64,000 bases of DNA from GCA-2748575 sp965222725. GTDB taxonomy: Bacteria > Pseudomonadota > Gammaproteobacteria > Pseudomonadales > Ketobacteraceae. Shown one piece after another: positions 19,128-27,786 of the stretch. Position numbers and translations under genes: made by a program. The number at the start of each line of letters is the position of its first letter. Positions within the stretch are counted from its first letter, which is position 1. The DNA is taken from positions 5,456,001 to 5,520,000 of the forward strand of contig OZ244969.1 of NCBI GenBank assembly GCA_965222725.1. The letters are read 5' to 3'. Below the pieces are notes generated by a model. That model was not told the DNA's origin. It ran no database searches and saw only the letters and a program-made list of their open reading frames with translations.

Positions 19128-20980
19128 AAATATGCCCCATATTCTGATCGCCACAACTCTATCATCAACAATCCAAACAACCGCTCACTATTGCTTCGCC
19201 CTTTCATTTGCCCATCATAAAGCTCTCTCACAACCTCTCTTTTGAAAAGGCCATGCTCATTTTCCAAGAGAAATTCATGGATTAGATCTCTCCATTCATT
19301 TGTTCCCAACCATTGCGCCAATGGAATACTAAACCCTTGCTTCCTACTTGAATCGAAATCTTTAGGAAGCACACGATCACAAACCTTTCGTAAAAATATC
19401 TTCCTTTTTGTAAGATTCGCTTTTAGCTTGCTAGGCACCTTTTGGAACGCAAACTCTATGACATTTTGATCCAAGAAGGGCGCGCGCATCTCTAAAGAAT
19501 TAAGCATACTAGCCCTATCCACCTTCACCAAAATGTCCTCTGTCAAGTAATTGTTAAAATCCAACCTTGTTGCTCTCTGCAGGAAGTCATCAATCCTTGG
19601 CATTAGCTTCTCAAAGTCATCGTCAGCAAAGCCGTTTGTATGGGTCAGCCCGGGCAATAACTTTTCTCGCTCTTGTCTATCAAAGTAACAAGCGATAAGA
19701 GGAACCGAACCTTCAAAATCCTGACCCATTGCCCTTATCCAATTGCGACCTTTAAAACCAGTCGGCAACATTTCGCAAAGATTCATACTGACATTCGCCC
19801 GGAGCTTTAGTGGAACCTTTGAGGCGTATCTCTTCATTTTTATAAGTCGACTATAGTGCTTATAACCACCAAAAAGCTCATCTCCACCGTCACCACCAAG
19901 CGCAACCTTACAATGCCCTTTAACCAACTCACACACTAAATAGGTTGGAATTATTGATGAATCAAAGATGGGCTCGTCATACTGCGCGGCCAACTTAGGC
20001 AAAACATCTATTGAAGAAAAACTTGGCACCAATTCAACATGCTCCGTACCAAAGAAGTTTGCAACCAATCTTGCATGCTCAGTTTCATCAAAGCGACCAT
20101 AACCAGGAAATCGAACAGAGAAGGTTTTAACTTTGTTTTGAGCCTTCGCCGCCATAGCTGTTACAAGACTTGAATCAACCCCTCCACTTAACAGCACCCC
20201 GATCGGAACATCTGCTATCATTTGCTTTTGTACAGATTGCTCAAGCAAATAACAAAACTCATCCAACAAAGCTTCTTCGTCTTCAACTGGCGCATAATCC
20301 GGCATCTGCCAGTATCGGTAGACATCAACAGTATCATTCGCAATTTTATATGTGAGTGCGCAACCAGCTGGCACCTTTTTTACTGATTCAAATATGCACA
20401 GGTCAGCAGGGACATACCCCATCATCAGCAATTTATCGATTGCCCCAAGTGATACTTTGCGATTTAACGTCCTATCTACTAACAAACCTTTGATTTCAGA
20501 GGAAAAACTTAGAGATCCGTTATGATGCGCATAGTATAATGGCTTTTCTCCTACACGATCTCTTGCCAAGAACATCTGCATTTTTTCTGCGTCATAAATA
20601 CAGAAAGAAAACATACCTTGAATTTTATTTACACACCTTTCCCCCCAATGAATATAAGATTTCAATAAAACTTCAGTATCACTCTCGCCGACAAAGTTAT
20701 ACCCTTCACCAGCAAGCTCTTGCCTAATGCTTCGAAAATTATATATTTCACCATTAAAAACAATGATATATCTCTCATTACCACCCACCATTGGCTGACT
20801 GCCTGCCTCAGTCAACTCAATTATTGAAAGCCTTACATGCCCTAGCCCGACCAAGTTATCTTTGGATAGCCAAACACCTCTAGCATCTGGGCCTCTATGG
20901 GACATCGACGACAGCCCAGATTCTATTAAGCTTTTCTTATCTGGGAACCTAGCGCCAACAAACCCCAAAATGCCGCACAT
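19124..20980 (-). CDS. Asparagine synthase-like glutamine amidotransferase
   Basis: This 618-residue protein has an N-terminal class II glutaminase domain (MCGILGF, nucleophile C2 after Met removal; SIIELTEAGSQPM; FNGEIYNFR) and a C-terminal synthetase domain with the pyrophosphate loop LSGGVDSSLV and GGDGGDELFGGY. It is of the AsnB type, but proteins of this class inside polysaccharide loci (such as WbpS) are thought to amidate sugar carboxylates. It lies between glycosyltransferase genes, so amidation of a uronic acid residue is likelier than asparagine synthesis. GGAGG lies eight bases before the ATG. Confidence 0.88.
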   Translation of the reverse strand: MCGILGFVGARFPDKKSLIESGLSSMSHRGPDARGVWLSKDNLVGLGHVRLSIIELTEAGSQPMVGGNERYIIVFNGEIYNFRSIRQELAGEGYNFVGESDTEVLLKSYIHWGERCVNKIQGMFSFCIYDAEKMQMFLARDRVGEKPLYYAHHNGSLSFSSEIKGLLVDRTLNRKVSLGAIDKLLMMGYVPADLCIFESVKKVPAGCALTYKIANDTVDVYRYWQMPDYAPVEDEEALLDEFCYLLEQSVQKQMIADVPIGVLLSGGVDSSLVTAMAAKAQNKVKTFSVRFPGYGRFDETEHARLVANFFGTEHVELVPSFSSIDVLPKLAAQYDEPIFDSSIIPTYLVCELVKGHCKVALGGDGGDELFGGYKHYSRLIKMKRYASKVPLKLRANVSMNLCEMLPTGFKGRNWIRAMGQDFEGSVPLIACYFDRQEREKLLPGLTHTNGFADDDFEKLMPRIDDFLQRATRLDFNNYLTEDILVKVDRASMLNSLEMRAPFLDQNVIEFAFQKVPSKLKANLTKRKIFLRKVCDRVLPKDFDSSRKQGFSIPLAQWLGTNEWRDLIHEFLLENEHGLFKREVVRELYDGQMKGRSNSERLFGLLMIELWRSEYGAYL

Positions 20981-21294
20981 CTATCCATCCTCCAAAACAA
21001 GATATCTTGCACTTAATCTCGCCGACGCCCGATTAGAGCCTGAATGGTTAAACCCAAGCACTTGAAAAAACTAACGAGCAGCCGGACTCCATTGCACAGA
21101 GAGGCTATCTAATCAAATAAACTCAGTTTGCTTACTCTATTCATTCAACGCCGAGTTTCTGAGCTGAATTAGCCTCAATATAAACCTATTAATCAACTTC
21201 GACTCTGATCACCAATCAAATGACTGATCAAAACACTAAACACACATGCAGACTCTAGCTCACGAAAGGTTCTAACCACAGAAAAACTCTTCAC
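20981..21294 (-). other. 314-base A+T-rich gap inside the polysaccharide locus
   Basis: No reading frame or RNA structure is supported here. It separates the GT2 gene from the asparagine synthase-like gene, which are otherwise co-directional. A ribosome-binding site (GGAGG) for the latter is at its gene-proximal end. A gene loss or an internal promoter may explain the gap; I could not identify either. Confidence 0.4.
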
Positions 21295-22074
21295 CTATCG
21301 TCTTAAGCCCATCTTTAAAAAGGCGTCATTAAAAAACATTAAAAAGGCCAAGCCGAAGCTCCTCAAAGGAAATCTATATTTATATGCTATCTCCAACCTC
21401 AACAAACATCGCCTAAATATTCTTTGGAATGACTTAGCCTGATGATCAACTGTATACTCAATTAATGGGTCAGGCATATTGGCAATAACCAAACCAGCTT
21501 TAGATGACCTAACCCACAACTCATAGTCTTGCCCACAATATCGATATTTGGGATCATAACCACCAATGCGAAGTATTTCTTCTTTATTCATCATTACAGT
21601 CGGATGAATCACAGGACTAGTAACCAATAGGATACGACAAATTTCACTTGCAGTTGTCGGAAGTGCAACCACTCCAAGCACCTCTTTTTTTTTGTTTACG
21701 TAAATGGCACCAGATCCGAGTATTGATATACCTTGATGCTTTTTCAAATAATCCAACTGCTTTACAAGCCGACTAGGAAGACAAACATCGTCCGCATCCA
21801 TCCTAGCTATCCACTTAGCACGAGCTCTTTTAATACCCATATTTAAGGAATCTGCTAAACCGGTATTTTTTTTATCAATAACAATAACCCTATCATCCCT
21901 TTGAGAGTACTCTTTAAGTATTTCACTCGTTTTGTCTGTTGATCCATCATTCACAATAATGAATTCAAAATCACATAACTCTTGCATCAAAACACTTTCA
22001 ATCGCACCTCGAATATGATTTTCGGCATTATAGCAAGACATTACGACACTAACTTCAGGCTCTCTTGAACTCAT
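21295..22074 (-). CDS. Glycosyltransferase family 2
   Basis: This 259-residue GT-A enzyme begins VSVVMSCYNAENHIRGAI, has the donor-binding region IIVNDGSTDKTSEIL and the DXD-type metal site RMDADDVCLPSRL. The later segment CGQDYELWVRSSKAGL matches the catalytic-base region of the family. It is shorter than many GT2 enzymes but ends naturally. Its ATG overlaps the stop of the flippase gene (ATGA), so it is translated with it. Substrates are unknown. Confidence 0.88.
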   Translation of the reverse strand: MSSREPEVSVVMSCYNAENHIRGAIESVLMQELCDFEFIIVNDGSTDKTSEILKEYSQRDDRVIVIDKKNTGLADSLNMGIKRARAKWIARMDADDVCLPSRLVKQLDYLKKHQGISILGSGAIYVNKKKEVLGVVALPTTASEICRILLVTSPVIHPTVMMNKEEILRIGGYDPKYRYCGQDYELWVRSSKAGLVIANMPDPLIEYTVDHQAKSFQRIFRRCLLRLEIAYKYRFPLRSFGLAFLMFFNDAFLKMGLRR

Positions 22075-23333
22075 AAAACCTCCTTTTCGTGGCCAACACC
22101 ATTAATCACATAAATATATACTACGGCCAAGAAAATTAACGATGAAACTAATAACGCCCCCGCCATACCATTAACCCCCATATAGTATGTCGCCCAGGGG
22201 CCTAAAGTTAGAATCACAAAGGTTCTCACCAACCATGCAGGCAACATTCTACCCACCTCTTTATTCAATTGTACTTTCAAAAACAGAAACTGAGAAAATT
22301 GGAACACAGAAAACCCAACAGCCAAATACACTAACAAATTTTTATATGGCAGATACTCGCGACCCGTTAGCAACATAACAATAGAATCATCAAATATGTA
22401 ATAAATCACACACAGGACCAATAATGAAAGAAAGGAGATACACCACACCGACCAAAGAAGATTTTTCTTATCACCTTTCCCATTAAATAAAATCGGAACA
22501 AACATTTGATTTATTACGCTTGACAACACTACTATTGGCGCGGTAGCTAACTGATACATTGCGATATATCCTCCAACATCGCGCACATCAGTTATGATTC
22601 CCAAAATCCAACGATCCGAGTAATTGCATATGGCCGCAAATCCTGCAAAAGCCGCAAACGGCTTACAATACTGCCAATAATTATCTTTCAGCCCCCCCTT
22701 GCTGGGCTTATTAGAATATAGCGTTCTTGCTAAGACCGAGTTTTCACTCTTCAACTTCATTCGCACAAAGTACGCAATCATCAGTGTGGCAAGAGCAAAC
22801 CCGATCAGCACAACCTCCACAGAACCTACAAATAAAAACAGAAAAAAGCCTATAGCCAATCGCAGCCATGGATCTAATAACTGAGACAATGCAACGAGCT
22901 TCCTTTGTCGCTGAGCATTACCTAGCATAGTTAATAGTGACAAAGAGCCTCGAGACAACCCATAGAGCAAAGCTGAAACGAGAATTAACGCCATCATGTA
23001 GTACGAATTCATGACAAGAATCGTCACTATCACTAGCGATAGCATAAGAACAAGAACGATAAATCTTCTTATCAGCAAGTTTTGGTATCCAAAAAGATCG
23101 GCCAAGCAATTTTTATCTTGGGCCTCGACGAAAAACCTTACCAACACTTGTCCAAGCGGCCCATAAAAAAAAGTAGAAACTAAAGCAGCTATGCTTAAAC
23201 CAAGCCCCAAATAACCATATTTTTCTGCCCCCAAGGAATTCGTAAAAACCTTGATTACCAGAATCCCACCTATGAACGCCATCCCTTGGCCAAACAAGAC
23301 CCAAAGGAACTCGACTCCGAGCTTATATCTCAT
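22071..23333 (-). CDS. Wzx-like oligosaccharide flippase
   Basis: This 420-residue protein is almost wholly hydrophobic, with about twelve membrane segments, and begins LGVEFLWVLFGQGMAFIGGILVIKVFTNSLG, the usual start of PST/MATE-superfamily flippases (polysaccharide biosynthesis proteins). It should turn lipid-linked repeat units across the inner membrane before polymerisation. I prefer the ATG at 23333 to the TTG at 23342. It is the only flippase candidate in the locus and lies with the Wzy-like polymerase and Wzz-like gene upstream, which supports the assignment. Confidence 0.8.
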   Translation of the reverse strand: MRYKLGVEFLWVLFGQGMAFIGGILVIKVFTNSLGAEKYGYLGLGLSIAALVSTFFYGPLGQVLVRFFVEAQDKNCLADLFGYQNLLIRRFIVLVLMLSLVIVTILVMNSYYMMALILVSALLYGLSRGSLSLLTMLGNAQRQRKLVALSQLLDPWLRLAIGFFLFLFVGSVEVVLIGFALATLMIAYFVRMKLKSENSVLARTLYSNKPSKGGLKDNYWQYCKPFAAFAGFAAICNYSDRWILGIITDVRDVGGYIAMYQLATAPIVVLSSVINQMFVPILFNGKGDKKNLLWSVWCISFLSLLVLCVIYYIFDDSIVMLLTGREYLPYKNLLVYLAVGFSVFQFSQFLFLKVQLNKEVGRMLPAWLVRTFVILTLGPWATYYMGVNGMAGALLVSSLIFLAVVYIYVINGVGHEKEVL

Positions 23334-23425
23334 AAGGGCCAATTCAAATCACCAAACTGAATTCGTCAAAAAGATAAGAGAAACCAACAAGCCTTCACTA
23401 AAAATAAAGTACAATATAAGTGCCT

Positions 23426-24178
23426 CTAGCGCTTTACTGCCATTACATGATACCCAAACACCAAAGAGTCATCGAGGCGCCTAAAATCAGGAGAAAAGAA
23501 ACGAATTATTGGGAGAGCAAATAAATAAATAAAACTACTATATATCGACCTCGAAACCTTACCCCTCACTAATTGCTTAGTTCTAACTAGTTCTTGAAGA
23601 ACATATTCAAAGGAGTTCCCATTAGCGCTAATCTCTTCAACATCAAGCCCACACATACCACATGCATACCCATAAAACTCTTTTGAAAACCCCGAGTAAA
23701 AGTAGTAGGGCTGCATATGGGGAAGGCTACTGAATGGCGCGGTAACAATTAGCTTACCGCCTGGCTTGAGTAATCTCGAAAACTCTTTTATCGTCTCCAG
23801 AGGATAGGGTATGTGCTCTAAAACCTCAGTGCACAATATAGCATCAAAAGATTCATCAGGAGCTTTAATATCCCAACAATTCCCCACATAATCCAAAGGC
23901 CCATACTGCCAACCTTGACTTTGCAGGCCCTCACCACTCCCCTCACCATCGTATCCACCAAAATCTTGGGCATAATATTCAAGATGCGAACATGACGCCC
24001 GATAAATTTGTTCTCCGCACCCCACATCCAAAATTTTGCTGTTATTAGGTAAAGATGCAAGCTTCTCTACCACCCACTCATGTCTAGCAACCTGATTATC
24101 GCGAACGCTTAAACGTCTACGCAGTATATTCCTCAGCGAATGTTTGCTAACTTTAGCGTCAGCCATTTTTCTAGTCAT
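23426..24178 (-). CDS. Class I SAM-dependent methyltransferase
   Basis: This 250-residue protein has the Rossmann SAM-binding motif ILDVGCGEQIYR, the acidic post-motif YYAQDFGGYDG, the motif DAILCTEVLEHIPYP and LLKPGGKLIVTAPF, all in the order of the Methyltransf_11 family. I chose the ATG at 24178 with GAGG five bases upstream over a GTG at 24202. The position between the flippase and a glycosyltransferase gene suggests methylation of a sugar or of a glycan end. The product is not identifiable from sequence. Confidence 0.82.
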   Translation of the reverse strand: MTRKMADAKVSKHSLRNILRRRLSVRDNQVARHEWVVEKLASLPNNSKILDVGCGEQIYRASCSHLEYYAQDFGGYDGEGSGEGLQSQGWQYGPLDYVGNCWDIKAPDESFDAILCTEVLEHIPYPLETIKEFSRLLKPGGKLIVTAPFSSLPHMQPYYFYSGFSKEFYGYACGMCGLDVEEISANGNSFEYVLQELVRTKQLVRGKVSRSIYSSFIYLFALPIIRFFSPDFRRLDDSLVFGYHVMAVKR

Positions 24179-24229
24179 TGGATCCTCAACATACAACCGC
24201 ACAATTAAACACCAACACTAATTCTCGTA

Positions 24230-25423
24230 TCATATGATAGCTAAACGCTGGAAGGTGTCTTCTAGCCGTGTGTCCCAAGTATGCAGCTTCATAATCTTGG
24301 TTAAACCAGCGTGCGCTATTTTGGCGCGCTCAGCTTCGTTATTCAGATAAAATTTAATTTTATCCGCGCACTCACTTGCATCACTAAAATATTCTATTTC
24401 CTCACCCTCCTCGAAGAGCATTTCTAAATCAGGGTTTCGATTGGTTATGTATAAAGCACCAGAAGCCATTGCATCGAAATCGCGCTGTTTGATCGTCAAA
24501 ACATCATCATTGTATGCAACAAACCCCATACCTAATACTATTTTAGATGAACCAAAAATCTCCGAAGATTCTTCAGCGGTTTTAAATCCCGCTTGCCAAC
24601 CTGGTCCAAAAACGCTAACCGATACGCCTAGATTCATAAGATCCGATATCAGTTTTTTGCGTAAACCATACTTTCCACCAATAAATACAACATCGTAGAC
24701 CTTTTTCGCTCGCGGATAAAAAAAAGCCGGATCACATGCCAAAGGCCAATAAACTGCCTTGCCTCCCTCAAAAGCATACCATGACCTTACACTAGGTGAA
24801 GTCGTAAGCGTTATATCCACAGACCCAGAAAGTCCAACTGCCCCCATGAGCTCTCCAGAAACGCTACGACGCCAATGAACAGGCAACTTATCATCCATCG
24901 CAATATTAATAACAACAACCCCACAATTCCTGATACGCTGCAGGACCTCTGGATCAACGAGATTGGCCCACATTTGCCCAATCACTACGTTCAATCCACC
25001 GCCTTTAGATAATTCTGAAAAATTTCTCCATATTGCATCAGAGTTACGATGACGTACCTCAGGATCATATAGCCGATTATCACCCTCTGCTTTTAACTCA
25101 AGCCCATACTCACCGCCTTCACGGTAAAACAAATGCAACTCACCAAACTTGGTAAGTGACTGCACAAAACCTGAGTGGTCTTGAGCATAGCTAGCTCCTA
25201 TCCATAAAATGGATAATTTTTGAAGCGGCGTTCCTAATCGCTCAGCTAAATCTATTTTTACTTGATCAAAGACTTCGTCGTCGGTAGGCGAAGGCTCGCA
25301 TTTGTAGTGTTTGGATAACCTATCAAGCTCGCTTCTTGTCTTCAATGCTTTTAACTTTGCATTCATCCAATAGAAGAATGCCATTTGCTTTAGATACTCT
25401 TTTGTTCTGACAACCAATCTCAA
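24230..25423 (-). CDS. CgeB-like glycosyltransferase
   Basis: This 397-residue protein has an N-terminal region of weak similarity and a C-terminal Glycos_transf_1_2 (CgeB-type) domain: CDPAFFYPRAKKVYDVVFIG, then FGSSKIVLGMGF, and the donor-site stretch IKQRDFDAMASGALYITNRN. It probably adds a sugar of the repeat unit in the cytoplasm. The start is a TTG at 25423 that overlaps the upstream TGA (TTGA), with GAGG seven bases before it; ATG at 25384 is less well supported. Specificity is unknown. Confidence 0.78.
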   Translation of the reverse strand: MRLVVRTKEYLKQMAFFYWMNAKLKALKTRSELDRLSKHYKCEPSPTDDEVFDQVKIDLAERLGTPLQKLSILWIGASYAQDHSGFVQSLTKFGELHLFYREGGEYGLELKAEGDNRLYDPEVRHRNSDAIWRNFSELSKGGGLNVVIGQMWANLVDPEVLQRIRNCGVVVINIAMDDKLPVHWRRSVSGELMGAVGLSGSVDITLTTSPSVRSWYAFEGGKAVYWPLACDPAFFYPRAKKVYDVVFIGGKYGLRKKLISDLMNLGVSVSVFGPGWQAGFKTAEESSEIFGSSKIVLGMGFVAYNDDVLTIKQRDFDAMASGALYITNRNPDLEMLFEEGEEIEYFSDASECADKIKFYLNNEAERAKIAHAGLTKIMKLHTWDTRLEDTFQRLAII

Positions 25424-26784
25424 ACCACAGCCTCATTTAATTTCAGGGTTCTTCTTGACAAGCATATAACTAACACAATGTAAATCACTGGGATGATTTT
25501 AATACTATTAATCAATCCGGTTAATGACATCCAAAAGCTAATCAAGAGCGTCGGTACTGCTATGAAAGCGTATATAAACATAAATCTTGGCTTATAACGC
25601 AACCCATACATGACGCCAAAAATTGCTCCAAACACTATCATGAACGGCAGTCCCAAATAGCCAAAATTGGCAAAAAGCTCTCCTGGCATAGTAACTGCAC
25701 TTTGAGTGCTGGGAGGCCACCCCATTTTTCTTGTGATATCATCGATCCCATACCATTCAGGTTTCGAGAGGTAGATCGATCTAGGTATTGGAAGCAACAA
25801 TATATCTTTTATTGTTTTCCCATAAAGATAATCATCATGTTTTGAAAAATGCTTATAAACAGAAACAAACCCTACTAAACCCGATCCTTTGAAAGTTTTT
25901 TTCAGTTCGCTTACTACAGCTTGATCTGAATCAACTGAGGCGCCCCACTCAACAGACGAAAAATAAGTCCTAACAGCCCCATAGGCCATAAAAGACAACG
26001 CGGCGATAAAAAGCATCACCACCATTTTTCTATTGGTTCGCAACGCATTTTCTGGCTCTTGGCAGTTAATCCTTAAAGCTTCAAGCATCGCGAAACCAAT
26101 AAACCACACCAAGACCGCACCACGAGAGAACGATGATATCGCGATAATTAGAGGCACAAGCGGCACCACCACCCCCCAAAGAAACTTCCTGCCATATACC
26201 TTCCTGTAAAAGAAAAGCACCCCTGATAAACACAAAATTACTCCTTTCATCACCTCTGCACCGCGATGAAGAATCCAGAGAAACGTTCCTGAGTCCAAAG
26301 GTTTCGGCTTCCACCGTGTCATCAGTTTGGATGAAACATATGATGCAAAAGAATCATACTGGCCAATTTCAACAATAAGCTTCATCAAGTACCAAGTTAT
26401 AGCTATCGATAAAAAAAAATACACTAGGCCTACATTAAGAGAAATCCCAGGCATGCCCGCTACGCGCCCTCTTCGACTTAATTGAACTCCACTAATTTTA
26501 AATGCAGTGTAAAAACCAGCGAAGAACACCATTAGACATCCTGTGTACAGAATAGATGCTTGAATAATCTCATGTATTTGAATAGGCTCGATCCACGGAG
26601 CCGGCTGCACAACCATGCCTGAGAACGAGTAAATCATAGACGGGACATACACATCAAAAACAGGCATAACTAGCGCCAACATCAACAAACTGATTAGCTC
26701 TTTGGTAGCTCTAACGTGAAAAAACAGCGCCAAAATCATCAGCAAAATCAGCAAAGAGCAAAACAAACTATAGAACAAAGCCAT
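25420..26784 (-). CDS. Wzy-like O-antigen/exopolysaccharide polymerase
   Basis: This 454-residue integral membrane protein has about twelve hydrophobic segments and a larger polar stretch around residues 290-370, where the long periplasmic loop of Wzy polymerases usually lies (VYKHFSKHDDYLYGKTIKDI). These proteins share little sequence, so the assignment rests on topology, length and position beside Wzz-, Wza- and Wzx-like genes. It should join lipid-linked repeat units at the periplasmic face of the inner membrane. It overlaps the following CgeB-like gene. Confidence 0.75.
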   Translation of the reverse strand: MALFYSLFCSLLILLMILALFFHVRATKELISLLMLALVMPVFDVYVPSMIYSFSGMVVQPAPWIEPIQIHEIIQASILYTGCLMVFFAGFYTAFKISGVQLSRRGRVAGMPGISLNVGLVYFFLSIAITWYLMKLIVEIGQYDSFASYVSSKLMTRWKPKPLDSGTFLWILHRGAEVMKGVILCLSGVLFFYRKVYGRKFLWGVVVPLVPLIIAISSFSRGAVLVWFIGFAMLEALRINCQEPENALRTNRKMVVMLFIAALSFMAYGAVRTYFSSVEWGASVDSDQAVVSELKKTFKGSGLVGFVSVYKHFSKHDDYLYGKTIKDILLLPIPRSIYLSKPEWYGIDDITRKMGWPPSTQSAVTMPGELFANFGYLGLPFMIVFGAIFGVMYGLRYKPRFMFIYAFIAVPTLLISFWMSLTGLINSIKIIPVIYIVLVICLSRRTLKLNEAVV

Positions 26785-26855
26785 ATTTAAAGCTCTCAGA
26801 CAAGCATCCGGTCAACTACTCCAAACACTTGGACACCCCAACACCCCACAACCAT

Positions 26856-27743
26856 TTAGCTTACCCGCTCTTTTTCTATTATGAAATGAAAAGCGACAAC
26901 TCCAAACAAACCCAACACGACACCCAGCAGCACACTGATAACGAGTATAAGCTTCCTTTTGGGATAAGATCTATCCTCTGGAATGATTGCAGGATCTAGA
27001 ACTTGAAAGACATATTCTTGCGTTACATTAGCCAGCATAATTGCTTTTGTTTGTTGCTCAATTAGCTGATAAAAAACTGAATGCATAGCGGCCAATGCAG
27101 TCTCTCCAATTCTTTCTCGCAAAAACCGAATACTTTTTTCAGCTTTTTCTATATCTCTCTTTCGTATCTGCTCATTAACATCAACTATCAAATTTTCAAC
27201 AATTTCTTGGGCTAAAATAGGCGAAAGACTGGTAACCGATAATCTATAAAAGCCATTCTCATCTGAATGTATTCGTATTTTTTTAAGTAAAGCGTTAATG
27301 GCTTTATAATCTGAAGGCTCAACAACCTCCTCCCCATCATCCAGCCAAGTACCTTTTTCAGAGTTATATATATTTGGGTCGATAATGAGCTGACCAACCT
27401 CTGAATCATATGACTCCGCTGCCAGTAAGCGCACCTTCAGATCATGATTCTTGATAAAACTTGAGAGAAATTTTCGTGACTTCAAGATCTCTACCGCCAC
27501 TAAAACCTTTGAATCAGTACCACTTTCGATTTCAATCCCTGCAATCTCAGCCAGCCCTCCTATTTTTCCTGGAAAACCTCCAGTACTAGATTGACTTTCG
27601 ACCGGCGCCAAAAGTGCCTCAGACACGTAAAGATTTGGTAGTGCAAAAGCATATAAAACACCTAAGATTGTCGAGAAGACTACAACACTTAGAAGCAACA
27701 GCCATCGCTTCTTCAATACTTGTAATAGATCAGAGATATTCAA
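26856..27743 (-). CDS. Wzz/chain-length determinant family protein
   Basis: This 295-residue inner-membrane co-polymerase has the expected two-helix plan. TM1 is near residues 14-34 (WLLLLSVVVFSTILGVLYAF), then comes a periplasmic domain with helical KAEKSIRFLRERIGETALAAM, then a Pro-containing motif (QVLDPAIIPEDRSYPKRKL), and TM2 is near residues 267-288. It carries no fused tyrosine-kinase domain. The start is a TTG at 27743 with GAGG seven bases upstream. It lies between the Wza-like export gene and the Wzy-like gene and should set the chain length of the polymer. Confidence 0.88.
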   Translation of the reverse strand: MNISDLLQVLKKRWLLLLSVVVFSTILGVLYAFALPNLYVSEALLAPVESQSSTGGFPGKIGGLAEIAGIEIESGTDSKVLVAVEILKSRKFLSSFIKNHDLKVRLLAAESYDSEVGQLIIDPNIYNSEKGTWLDDGEEVVEPSDYKAINALLKKIRIHSDENGFYRLSVTSLSPILAQEIVENLIVDVNEQIRKRDIEKAEKSIRFLRERIGETALAAMHSVFYQLIEQQTKAIMLANVTQEYVFQVLDPAIIPEDRSYPKRKLILVISVLLGVVLGLFGVVAFHFIIEKERVS

Positions 27744-27786
27744 TTAAAAACCTCGTGCGTAAATCAAAAAAACGTGGAAGATTGCA

